From Pseudomonas gingeri (GTDB lineage: Bacteria > Pseudomonadota > Gammaproteobacteria > Pseudomonadales > Pseudomonadaceae), in assembly GCF_013385425.1 (NCBI RefSeq), contig NZ_JACAQA010000002.1, positions 310,001-374,000 on the forward strand: a DNA stretch of 64,000 bases, given 5' to 3'. This document shows positions 1 to 7,978 of this stretch, piece by piece. Under the pieces are notes generated by a model. It saw only the letters and a program-made list of their open reading frames with translations, had not been told where the DNA came from and did no database searches. Made by a program: the position numbers and the translations under genes. Numbering within the stretch: the first letter of the stretch is position 1; every line of letters begins with the position of its first letter.

Positions 1-1
1 G

Positions 2-1159
2 CGGGCGATCCGCGACGATGTCAGCACCGAAACCATGCCGACCATCACCAGCCGTGCCAGCGCCGACCTCGGCAAGGGCCAGGTGCCGGGCACCACCGAG
101 CAGCGGGTCAATAGCGAACGCTATGACCTGGGCCTGGACATGGCCTGGGAAGTCGACCTGTTCGGCCGTATCCGCCGCAACCTGGAAGCCGCCGATGCCG
201 ACCAGCAGGTGGCCGAAGCCGACCTCTACCAACTGCAAGTCACCATGATTGCCGAACTGGTGGATGCCTACGGTCAACTGCGTGGCGCGCAACTGCGGGA
301 AAAGATCGCCCTGGCCAACCTGAAGAACCAACAGGAATCCAAGGGCATCACCGAAAGCCTGCGTGACGCCGGTGTCGGCGATCAGCTCGACGTGGTCCGT
401 GCCGACGCCCGCCTCGCGGCGGTCGAAGCCACGGTGCCGCAATTGCAGGCCGAACAGGCCCGTGAGCGCAACCGTATCGCGACCTTGCTCGGCGAGCGTC
501 CGGACACTTTGACAGTGGACCTGGGTCCGAAAGACCTGCCGGCGATTTCCAAGGCCCTGGCCATTGGCAATCCGGGCGACCTGCTGCAACGCCGTCCGGA
601 TATCGTCAGCGCCGAACGCAAGCTGGCCGCCGCCACCGCGCGGATCGGCGTGGCCAAGGCCGACCTGTTCCCCCGGGTCAGCCTCAGCGGCTTCCTCGGC
701 TTTACCGCCGGGCGCGGTTCGCAGATCGGCTCGCCGGCCGCCAATGCCTGGGCCCTCGGCCCAAGTATTACCTGGCCGGCGTTCAACCTCGGTAGCGTCA
801 GGGCCCGTTTGCGCGGTGCCAACGCCGAGGCCGAAGGCGCCCTGGCCAGCTACGAGCAGCAAGTGTTGCTGGCCCTGGAAGAAACCCAGAACGCCTTCAG
901 CGATTACGGCAAGCGCCAGCAACGGCTGATCTCGCTGATCCGCCAGAGCGAATCGAGCCGTGCCGCCGCCGATCTGGCTGCGATTCGCTACCGCGAAGGC
1001 ACTGCCGACTTCCTGGTCCTGCTCGACGCCCAGCGCGAACGCCTGGCCGCCGAAGACAGCCAGGCCCAGGCCGAGACCGATCTGTATCGCGGCATCGTGG
1101 CGATCTACAAGTCCCTCGGTGGCGGCTACGAGCCGCAGACGGTCGCCAGCAGCAACTGA
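2..1159 (+). CDS. oprN: RND efflux outer-membrane channel, OprN-like (5' truncated by window)
   Basis: Outer-membrane factor of a tripartite RND drug-efflux pump; it forms the trimeric exit duct that joins the periplasmic adaptor to the outside. The reading frame is already open at base 2, so the N-terminus and lipobox lie outside the window; 385 residues are present. Visible family marks are RRPDIVSAERKLAAATA, which opens the second repeat, and the AKADLFPRVSLSGFLG stretch typical of NodT/OprM proteins, followed by long amphipathic helices. The sequence looks closest to OprN of the MexEF-OprN pump as I remember it, so the symbol is tentative; TtgC/OprM-type channels are the alternative. The adaptor and pump genes are expected just upstream. 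A strong terminator follows the stop. Confidence 0.88.
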   Translation, partial: RAIRDDVSTETMPTITSRASADLGKGQVPGTTEQRVNSERYDLGLDMAWEVDLFGRIRRNLEAADADQQVAEADLYQLQVTMIAELVDAYGQLRGAQLREKIALANLKNQQESKGITESLRDAGVGDQLDVVRADARLAAVEATVPQLQAEQARERNRIATLLGERPDTLTVDLGPKDLPAISKALAIGNPGDLLQRRPDIVSAERKLAAATARIGVAKADLFPRVSLSGFLGFTAGRGSQIGSPAANAWALGPSITWPAFNLGSVRARLRGANAEAEGALASYEQQVLLALEETQNAFSDYGKRQQRLISLIRQSESSRAAADLAAIRYREGTADFLVLLDAQRERLAAEDSQAQAETDLYRGIVAIYKSLGGGYEPQTVASSN

Positions 1160-1200
1160 TTCAAGACCTCCCGGGGTTGGATGCCCTCCGACCCTTTTTC

Positions 1201-1235
1201 AGCCCCGCGCCACCTTGGTCGCGGGGCTTTTTTTC
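1201..1235 (+). terminator. Rho-independent terminator after the efflux gene
   Basis: AGCCCCGCG and CGCGGGGCT form a 9-bp GC-rich stem around a 10-base loop and are followed by a run of T. It lies 42 bases after the efflux gene stop and closes that transcript. Confidence 0.92.
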
Positions 1236-1299
1236 GTCCGCGAATAAGCCCTGGCAATAGCGTTGCTGGATATTTCAGCAGCTTCGAATTGCTCTAACG

Positions 1300-1319
1300 A
1301 ACTGTCATTTCTGACAGTT
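1300..1319. promoter_or_regulatory. Perfect 20-bp palindrome resembling a lux/las box
   Basis: Two 8-base arms, AACTGTCA and TGACAGTT, flank TTTC. The site fits the CT-N12-AG form of LuxR-type quorum-sensing operators (lux/las box). It is 78 bases before the start of the small exported-protein gene. That it binds a LuxR-type regulator is inference; no luxI or luxR gene is in the window. Confidence 0.5.
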
Positions 1320-1396
1320 ACCGGTGGAGTGGGCCCAGGGGTACGGTAAGTGCGCGCACAGATCGTGCGTTCACACTCATCGCAAGGAGAAGCGTT

Positions 1397-1800
1397 ATGA
1401 AACTCCCCTCTCGTCTTGTTACTTCACTTGGATTGGTTATCGCGGGTGTCAACCTGGCCACGACGGCCCAGGCTGTCACCTGGACCGACAACATGTACAA
1501 CGTCACAGTTATGCCGTTGGTGTCACTAACAATCATCTGACGATTGCCAACTCCATTGGAAAGGACTTCGTCCACTACGCCGTTTCAGATCTCAATTCAG
1601 GCGGGGCCACTATCCTGCCGTCGTTGTTCACCTCCAGCGCCGGAGTCGCAGGGGCCTGCGCCGCGGGCGAGGTCACGCCGGTAGTCTGGACCGCCACCGG
1701 GACAGCGAACAGCCTGCTCCCGCCACTGCTCGGCTCGGTCACCAACTGCAATCCGGCGGACATCAGTGACGCCGCCATTTTTCGCCCGCACACCCATCGA
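1397..1800 (+). pseudogene. Small exported protein, apparently frameshifted
   Basis: ATG at 1397 has a good ribosome-binding site (AAGGAGAA) and begins a clear signal peptide, MKLPSRLVTSLGL onward, with a cleavage site after TTAQA. This frame stops at 1539 after only 47 codons. A neighbouring forward frame then carries protein-like sequence from about 1505 (TNNHLTIANSIGKDFVHYAV, later GACAAGEV and TNCNPAD with two Cys) up to the terminator at 1804. The simplest reading is one secreted protein of about 130 residues with two cysteines, broken by a one-base change near 1500. I see no slippery heptamer that would suggest programmed frameshifting. The end is uncertain because this second frame has no stop before the terminator. 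The family is not recognised. A sequencing error, or a genuine 47-residue peptide, are alternatives. Confidence 0.45.
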
Positions 1801-1803
1801 CCG

Positions 1804-1834
1804 GCCCCGAGTGCCTTTGGCCTCGGGGCTTTTT
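1804..1834 (+). terminator. Rho-independent terminator of the small exported-protein gene
   Basis: GCCCCGAG and CTCGGGGC form an 8-bp stem with a 10-base loop and are followed by five T. It closes the small transcript upstream of the EIIC-EAL gene and is the main reason to think the region 1397-1800 is, or was, a real gene. Confidence 0.88.
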
Positions 1835-1942
1835 CAAGCAGCGACTTGGCCTTTTCGGGCCATCTCGGGATATGCTCGTCGCCAGGGGCCGAACTGATAG
1901 CTATTTGCCCCGAAAGGACTGAAGGTCTAAAGGGGTTGGGCA

Positions 1943-4042
1943 ATGTCACAGTCAGTCTTCCAGTTGTTCCTGACCCAGCGCCTGGCCGCGCTGGCCGGGG
2001 CCGATTCGCTGCGGGCCATCCGCGAAGGCCTGCTGTGGCTGCTGCCCTGCCTGCTGGTGTCGACGGCGTTCCTGATCCTGTCGGCCTGCGCCCGCCTGGC
2101 CGGGCTGCCCGACGACTGGGTGAATTTCCTCGCCGGATTGCACGAGAAGATCAGCGGCATCCTGCCCTTGCTGGTGGCCGCCTCCATCGGCTATATGCTT
2201 GCCATCCGCTATCGCCTGCCCCAGGTGCCGGTGGCCTTCCTGTGCCTGGCCCATGTGGAAATCGCCATCTACCTGCTCAGCGACTTTCCCCGGGCCGCGG
2301 CCACCCTGGTGCTGTTTATCGCCATCGCCTCGCCGCTGATCAACGTACCGATCATGGCCTGGCTGTACCGACAATCCTGGACACGGCTGGTACGGGAAAA
2401 CGTGGTCGGCTTCAATGTCCGCGACAGCATCAACGCGGTGCTCCCCGGCCTGATCGCCACCGCCCTGCTGGTCACCGTGCTGTCGCTGCTGCTGGAGATC
2501 CCCCTGATCGCCCAGATGCAGGTGCCCTTCGACCGCGGGGCGCTGGACCATCCCTACCGCTACGGCGTGCTGATCAGTGCCACCAACTCGGTCCTGTGGT
2601 TCTTCGGCATCCATGGCCTGCACGCCATGCAGCCGGTGTTCAGCGTCCTCGACGAGGCGGTGACTATCAATCAGATCAACCTCGCCGCCGGGGAGCCGCA
2701 CCGCTATATCCTCAACAGCGGCCTGCTGGGCTGTTTCGCCTTTATCGGCGGCTCCGGAGCCTCGCTGTCACTGATCGTCGCCGTGCTGCTGTTTACCCGT
2801 GACCGCTCCCTGCGCCTGCTGGCCCTGGCCGCGGTGCCGCTGTCGTTGTTCAACGTCAATGAAGTCCTGCTGTTCGGCTTGCCGATCATTCTCAACCCGC
2901 GCCTGTTCATCCCCTTTCTGATCACCCCGGTGCTCAACGCGCTGATCGCGGTGGCGGTGACCCAGGCCGGCTGGGTGGCACCGATGGTCACCGGCATGCC
3001 GCTGAATTCGCCGGTGCTCCTCAACGCCTACCTGAGCACCAACGGCGACTGGGCCGCGGTGGTCCTGCAACTGGTGCTGCTGGGTATCGGCAGCCTGATC
3101 TACGCCCCCTATGTGATTGGCCTGCACCGTCACCAGGACGCCGACAACGGCATCTATATCAAGTCCTTCGACACCACCTTCCGCAGCCTCGAGGAAAAGG
3201 GCCGGCTGTTCGAACTCGACCCGGTGGCGGCCTCGTACAAGAACGACGCCCGTCGTGCCCGGGAAGTAGACCGTATCCGCCAGATCAGCGAATACGAGTT
3301 TTACCTGGAGTTCCAGCCGCAAATCTCCAAGACCACCGGCCTGTGCACCGGTTGCGAGGCCCTGATGCGCGCCCGCGACAAGGATGGTAACGCCCAGCAG
3401 CCCTGGGAGTTCCTCAAGTGGCTGGGCCAGGCCAACCTGATGCCGGATGTCGATCTGTGGGTGGCCTCCCAGGCGCTGGAGCAATATCGGCGTTGGCACA
3501 AGGCCGGCTTTGAACTGCCGATGACCATCAACGTGACCGGCGCTACCTTGTGCATGCCGGAGTACGGCGGGCGCCTGCTGGAGATCCTCGCCCAGGCCCA
3601 GGGCATGATTTCCGTCGAACTGACCGAGGACGCCCTGGTCGGCGATGTCCAGGTGATCAATCGCCTGATCGAGCGCCTGCACGGTTTCGGCGCCAAGCTG
3701 TATATCGATGACTTCGGCACCGGTTATTCGGCGTTGAGTTACCTGCACCAGTTCAAGATCGACTGCATCAAGATCGACCGCAGCTTTGTCGTCGCCCACT
3801 GCCATCCCGAGGGCGCGCGGGTCTTGAATGGCATGCTGCGGCTGTGTGAAGCCCTGAACCTGGGGATCATTGTCGAAGGCGTGGAAACCCAGGAGCAGTA
3901 CGATGCCCTGCACTCGTCGACGGAACTGGTGATCCAGGGTTGGTACTTCAGCAAGGCGATCCCCGGCGAGCGCATGGCGGAATTCGTCCACCAGCGCCAG
4001 TCATTGACGCGGGAGACCAGCGGCTTGATGCTGCCCGGCTAA
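1943..4042 (+). CDS. PTS EIIC-like membrane sensor fused to an EAL c-di-GMP phosphodiesterase
   Basis: A 699-residue inner-membrane protein. Residues 1 to about 400 are a polytopic domain of the lactose/cellobiose PTS EIIC family, with the family signatures LWFFGIHG and FNVNEVLLFGLPIILNP. Residues from about 440 to 680 are an EAL domain with the catalytic set intact: CEALMR at about 471, NVTGATL, SVELTED, IDDFGTGYSALSYL, KIDRSF, EGVET and QGWYFSKAI. It should hydrolyse cyclic di-GMP under control of the membrane domain. No EIIA or EIIB partner is nearby, so the EIIC part probably senses rather than transports and phosphorylates a sugar; this is inference. The gene appears to be a single transcription unit, starting 109 bases after a terminator. 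Confidence 0.9.
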   Translation: MSQSVFQLFLTQRLAALAGADSLRAIREGLLWLLPCLLVSTAFLILSACARLAGLPDDWVNFLAGLHEKISGILPLLVAASIGYMLAIRYRLPQVPVAFLCLAHVEIAIYLLSDFPRAAATLVLFIAIASPLINVPIMAWLYRQSWTRLVRENVVGFNVRDSINAVLPGLIATALLVTVLSLLLEIPLIAQMQVPFDRGALDHPYRYGVLISATNSVLWFFGIHGLHAMQPVFSVLDEAVTINQINLAAGEPHRYILNSGLLGCFAFIGGSGASLSLIVAVLLFTRDRSLRLLALAAVPLSLFNVNEVLLFGLPIILNPRLFIPFLITPVLNALIAVAVTQAGWVAPMVTGMPLNSPVLLNAYLSTNGDWAAVVLQLVLLGIGSLIYAPYVIGLHRHQDADNGIYIKSFDTTFRSLEEKGRLFELDPVAASYKNDARRAREVDRIRQISEYEFYLEFQPQISKTTGLCTGCEALMRARDKDGNAQQPWEFLKWLGQANLMPDVDLWVASQALEQYRRWHKAGFELPMTINVTGATLCMPEYGGRLLEILAQAQGMISVELTEDALVGDVQVINRLIERLHGFGAKLYIDDFGTGYSALSYLHQFKIDCIKIDRSFVVAHCHPEGARVLNGMLRLCEALNLGIIVEGVETQEQYDALHSSTELVIQGWYFSKAIPGERMAEFVHQRQSLTRETSGLMLPG

Positions 4043-4154
4043 TGCCGTCATAGAGCCCTTCGATCATCTTGTCGGCCAGGGTGATTGGACAACGGCGGGC
4101 AGCGGCGCTTAAGGTGGAGTACCGTCATTTTTCCCAAGCCCCAAGACCCTCGCC

Positions 4155-5054
4155 ATGATCGTCCGCTCCAAGCCGAACCTGATCGCCATCCTGTTTTCCC
4201 TCAAGGGCTCGATTGCCAAGCGCATTGCCCTGCGCTGCCTGCTGGTGACCGTGCTGGCCTCGGTCATCGTGCTGGTGGAGACCTGGCATCCGGCCTATTT
4301 CTCCAAGGTCAATGCCACGCCCTTCACCTTGCTCGGCTTGTCCTTGTCGATCTTCATGAGCTTTCGCAACAACGCCTGCTATGACCGCTGGTGGGAAGGT
4401 CGCAAGCAGCTGGGGCAATTGATCATCGACGTGCGCTCGTTGATTCGCGAAAGCCAGGTGCTCGGCGATGGGCCGCAACGGACCGCGCTGCTGCGCGAGC
4501 TCTGCGGTTTTGCCCACGGCCTGATTGCCCGTCTGCGCCTGGAGGACGAACGCCAGGCCATCGAACCCTGGCAACAGGAAACGCCCGCCGCCGGCCATCC
4601 GAATGCCACCGACCAGTTGCTGCAACGGATCGGCGCACGTTGCTCCGGGTTCGCGGCACAAGGGCTGATCAGCGAGTACCGCTATACAATCTTCTCGGCG
4701 CTGCTGCTCAGCCTCAGCCAGGTCCAGGCCAGTTGCGAGCGGATCAAGCACACGCCACTGCCCTTCCCCTACAACCTGCTGCTGCACCGCACCATCTACC
4801 TGTTCTGCATTCTCCTGCCCTTCGCCATGGCCGAACCGCTGGGCTGGCTGACGCCGGTGTTCACCGCCATCGTCAGCTACACCTTCCTCGGCCTGGACGA
4901 GATCGGCGACGACCTGGAGGACCCGTTCGGCTTCGATGAAAACGATCTGCCGTGCAATGCGATCCTGCGCAGCGTGGAACGCGAAGTCCTCGCCAGCCTC
5001 GGGCACAGCGAACTGCCACCGGTGCTGGAACCGGTGGACTATGTGCTGACCTGA
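4155..5054 (+). CDS. Bestrophin-family (UPF0187) membrane channel
   Basis: A 299-residue membrane protein of the bacterial bestrophin/YneE family, homologous to eukaryotic Ca-activated anion channels; characterised bacterial members form pentameric ion channels. Family marks are the N-terminal membrane segments, TPFTLLGLSLSIFMSFRNN, the YDRWWEGRKQLG motif just after it, and PFGFDENDLPCN near the C-terminus. The length is normal for bacterial members. It starts 113 bases after the EIIC-EAL gene and could be cotranscribed with it, but nothing in the sequence links their functions. Ion selectivity cannot be read from the sequence. Confidence 0.92.
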   Translation: MIVRSKPNLIAILFSLKGSIAKRIALRCLLVTVLASVIVLVETWHPAYFSKVNATPFTLLGLSLSIFMSFRNNACYDRWWEGRKQLGQLIIDVRSLIRESQVLGDGPQRTALLRELCGFAHGLIARLRLEDERQAIEPWQQETPAAGHPNATDQLLQRIGARCSGFAAQGLISEYRYTIFSALLLSLSQVQASCERIKHTPLPFPYNLLLHRTIYLFCILLPFAMAEPLGWLTPVFTAIVSYTFLGLDEIGDDLEDPFGFDENDLPCNAILRSVEREVLASLGHSELPPVLEPVDYVLT

Positions 5055-5142
5055 GGCGGGCTGATCGGTGGCGCGGGTTTGACTCCTGAGCGCGGCTGAC
5101 CGAAGCTGGTACATTCAACGCTCGCCAGCTCACGGACCCTGC

Positions 5143-6195
5143 ATGACGAAGCCTCGCCGCTACCTGCTTACCAGCCTGTCGCTCCTGCTCGCCCTCGGCC
5201 TTGTCTGGCACTGGCTGCCCGGCAAGCCTGTCGCTCCCCAGGCCCCGCATATCAATTACGGCCAGGCGCTGAAGCAAGCGCATAACGGCCTGCCCGGCGC
5301 GGCGCGGGTGCTCTACCAGCAGCTGGCGCGCAAAGACCTGACGGATGCCCGCCGCGCCGCCCTGCATGCCGAACTGCCCAACTACCCCAGCCCCCTGGCC
5401 CTGAAACTGGCCGATGCGGACCTGCAGAACTCCTCGCCGATGGTTCGCGAAGCGGCGATCCAGAGCATTGTCGGCCTGGTACCCGGGGCCCAGCGCAGCC
5501 TGTTGCTCGGTCCGGTGCTGGAAGACCACGAGCAAGCCGTGCGCTTCGCCGCCGCCAACGCCATGCTCGGTTTGTCACCGGACGACCAGGGCTTGTATTA
5601 CGGCCCGCTGCAACAGGTGGTGGACGAGTACGAACGGACCCTGGCGGCCCAGCCGGAAAGCGCCGAGGCGCAGTTCCAGCTGGCGCGCTTGTATTTGCAT
5701 GAGGGACAGCTGGACAAGGCGCAGGCAGCGCTGGAGCATGTCTCGCGGCTGGAACCGGACAACCTCAAGGCGCTGGTGGCCCAGGTCGAATTGCTGGACA
5801 AGCGCAACCAGCCGGACCAGGCCCGGCAACTGCTGGCCAAGCAGCTGCAGGTGCAGCCGCAATCGGCCTATCTGCAACATGCCCTGGGGGTCTGGCTATT
5901 GCGTCACGGCCAGACCGAACTCGCGGTGCTGGGGTTGGCCAAGGCGGTGGAACTGCAACCGGAGAACGCCGAGTACCGCTACAAGCTGGCCACCACCCTG
6001 CATGACTTGCAGCAGGTCGAGGCGGCCCAGCGGCAGTTGGAGGAAATCGTCCAGCGCCAGCCGTCGAACCGCAAGGCGCGGGTGCTGCTGATCAGTTACT
6101 GGAAGGAAACCGGGCAATTGCAGAACGTGCAGATCCTGCTGGCCCAGTTGGAGCAGCAGAACCCGGATGATCCGGCGTTGCAGCAGGGGTTGTAA
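5143..6195 (+). CDS. Membrane-anchored tetratricopeptide-repeat protein
   Basis: A 350-residue protein with an N-terminal hydrophobic anchor (residues 8-24) ending in WHWLPG and no clear lipobox, so it is probably held in the inner membrane with a periplasmic body. Residues 70-150 look like short HEAT-type helices (REAAIQSIVGL, RFAAANAMLGL). From about 165 there are regular 34-residue TPR units, for example AEAQFQLARLYLHEGQLDKA, repeated about five times. Such domains are protein-protein scaffolds; the partner is unknown. It is followed by a REP pair, with no typical terminator. Confidence 0.8.
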   Translation: MTKPRRYLLTSLSLLLALGLVWHWLPGKPVAPQAPHINYGQALKQAHNGLPGAARVLYQQLARKDLTDARRAALHAELPNYPSPLALKLADADLQNSSPMVREAAIQSIVGLVPGAQRSLLLGPVLEDHEQAVRFAAANAMLGLSPDDQGLYYGPLQQVVDEYERTLAAQPESAEAQFQLARLYLHEGQLDKAQAALEHVSRLEPDNLKALVAQVELLDKRNQPDQARQLLAKQLQVQPQSAYLQHALGVWLLRHGQTELAVLGLAKAVELQPENAEYRYKLATTLHDLQQVEAAQRQLEEIVQRQPSNRKARVLLISYWKETGQLQNVQILLAQLEQQNPDDPALQQGL

Positions 6196-6233
6196 GTGCT
6201 CGTCCGAGAGACTTTTGGCGGGTTCGAGGGCCT

Positions 6234-6324
6234 CTTCGCGGGCAAGCCCTGCTCCTACAGTATGGCGTCGTTCACCGATTGTGTGTACGGCACAACGTTG
6301 TAGGAGCAGGGCTTGCCCGCGAAG
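6234..6324. repeat. Paired REP palindrome (REPIN-like), class A
   Basis: Two 26-base arms, CTTCGCGGGCAAGCCCTGCT and on, and its exact reverse complement, flank about 39 bases. The same arm sequence recurs at 44928-45032. It sits in the gap after the TPR gene. REPIN-type pairs are spread by the RAYT transposase encoded elsewhere in such genomes; no RAYT gene is in the window. Confidence 0.9.
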
Positions 6325-6347
6325 CTTCTGGCTATCTTGCAGCCCCC

Positions 6348-6373
6348 ATCGCCGGCAAGCCGACACCCACAGG
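6348..6373. repeat. Single REP-like element, class B
   Basis: ATCGCCGGCAAGCC followed by GACACCCACAGGG resembles the common Pseudomonas intergenic repeat with the GCCGGCAAGCCGGC core. A relative lies at 46850-46878. Confidence 0.7.
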
Positions 6374-6475
6374 GAGAGATCGTGTTCAGCCGGCTGAGTC
6401 GCTCAATAATTTTGAACCCCGATAAATGCCCAAGGTCCAGTACAAGACCCCTCCTAGGTAACAAGAGGTCTGGAC

Positions 6476-7978
6476 TTGACTACATCACTTGCCCCCATCA
6501 CTCCCAAGGCAGCGACCGGCATTGAAGGGCTGGACGATATCCTCTGCGGCGGCTTGTCCCGCGGCCATGTCTTTCTCCTCGAAGGAGAACCCGGCACCGG
6601 CAAGACCACCGTGGCGCTGCACTTCCTGCTCGCCGGTGCCCAGGCCGGCGAACGCTCGCTGTATATCACGCTCTCGGAAACCGAACGCGAACTGCGCCAG
6701 GGCGCCGCGTCCCACGGCTGGGAACTGGACGAGAACATCAGCCTGTTCGAGCTGACCCCGCCGGAAAGCCTGCTCAACGCCGACCATCAGCAAAGCCTGC
6801 TGTACTCCTCGGACCTGGAACTGGGCGAAGCCACCAAGCAGATTTTCGAAGTGGTGGAACGGGTCCAGCCGACCCGCGTGGTCCTCGACAGCCTGTCGGA
6901 GATTCGCCTGCTGGCCCAGAGCTCGCTGCGCTATCGCCGGCAGATCCTGGCGATCAAGCACTACTTCGTGCGTTATGACGCCACCGTCCTGCTGCTCGAC
7001 GACCTGACCACCGAATCCCTCGACAAGACCGTGCACAGTGTCGCCCATGGCGTGATCCGCCTGGAGGAACTGACCCCCAACTACGGCGCCGAACGACGCC
7101 GCGTGCGGGTGGTGAAGTACCGTGGGCAGAAATACCGTGGCGGTTTCCATGACTTCACCATCATGAGCGACGGCCTGCATGTCTTCCCCCGGCTGGTGGC
7201 GGCCGAACACCGTGGCCGTTATGTGCGCCAGCAACTCACCAGCGGCATCGCCGAGATGGACGCACTGCTCGGCGGCGGTATCGAAACCGGCTCCAGCACC
7301 CTGATCCTCGGCCCGGCCGGCACCGGCAAATCGCTGATCGCGATGGTCTTCGCCGCCGCGGCGGTGGCCCGCGGCGAGAAAGCCGCGTTATTTATTTTCG
7401 ATGAAGAGCTCGGCTTGCTGTTCGAACGCATGCGCAATATCGGCATTGATCTCCAGGCCCTGCAAGACACTGGCAACCTGTTGATCGAGCAGGTCGACGC
7501 CGCCGAACTGTCACCCGGTGAGTTCTCCCATCGGGTGCGCCGCTGCGTGGATCAGGGCGGCATCAAGACCGTGGTGATCGACAGCATCAACGGCTACCAG
7601 GCCGCGATGCCGGAAGAAAATGCGCTGATCCTGCATATGCACGAGTTGCTGCTCTACCTCAATCGCCAGGGCGCGGCGACCTTCATGACCGTCGCCCAGC
7701 ACGGGCTGGTGGGCGACATGCAGGCCCCGGTGGACATCACCTACCTGGCGGACACCGTGATCCTGCTGCGTTACTTCGAAGCACTGGGCAAGGTCCGCCG
7801 GGCCATCTCCATCATCAAGAAACGCACCGGCGCCCACGAGTCGACGATCCGCGAATACCGCATCAATGCGCGGGGCATCACCATCGGTGCGCCGCTGGAG
7901 GCGTTCCAGGGAGTTTTGCGTGGCGTACCGACCTACCTCGGTGAAGGCCCGCCCCTGCTCAAGGAAGAAGGTTTGTGA
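6476..7978 (+). CDS. KaiC-like double-domain ATPase
   Basis: A 500-residue RecA/KaiC-type protein with two ATPase domains. The first Walker A is EGEPGTGKTT near residue 40 and the second is GPAGTGKSL near residue 281; the C-terminal part contains IREYRINARG, as in KaiC. The length matches double-domain KaiC (about 519 in cyanobacteria). At the place of the cyanobacterial phosphorylated Ser-Thr pair this protein has Thr422-Tyr423 (DITYLADT). KaiA and KaiB are absent. The start is TTG at 6476, preceded by AAGAGG at good distance. The next gene starts inside its stop codon (GTGA), so the two are translationally coupled, and the hybrid kinase is the obvious partner. KaiC-like proteins outside cyanobacteria have been linked to stress signalling; the role here is inferred. 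Confidence 0.88.
   Translation: MTTSLAPITPKAATGIEGLDDILCGGLSRGHVFLLEGEPGTGKTTVALHFLLAGAQAGERSLYITLSETERELRQGAASHGWELDENISLFELTPPESLLNADHQQSLLYSSDLELGEATKQIFEVVERVQPTRVVLDSLSEIRLLAQSSLRYRRQILAIKHYFVRYDATVLLLDDLTTESLDKTVHSVAHGVIRLEELTPNYGAERRRVRVVKYRGQKYRGGFHDFTIMSDGLHVFPRLVAAEHRGRYVRQQLTSGIAEMDALLGGGIETGSSTLILGPAGTGKSLIAMVFAAAAVARGEKAALFIFDEELGLLFERMRNIGIDLQALQDTGNLLIEQVDAAELSPGEFSHRVRRCVDQGGIKTVVIDSINGYQAAMPEENALILHMHELLLYLNRQGAATFMTVAQHGLVGDMQAPVDITYLADTVILLRYFEALGKVRRAISIIKKRTGAHESTIREYRINARGITIGAPLEAFQGVLRGVPTYLGEGPPLLKEEGL

Noticed and set aside
1324..2802. A 492-codon open frame on the plus strand
   Set aside because: Most of it runs in another frame through the EIIC-EAL gene and a terminator; only the part before 1800 looks protein-like and is described as a broken gene.
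6234..6324. CRISPR-like repeat
   Set aside because: It is one inverted pair, not regularly spaced direct repeats; the other copies are far apart and lie between genes.
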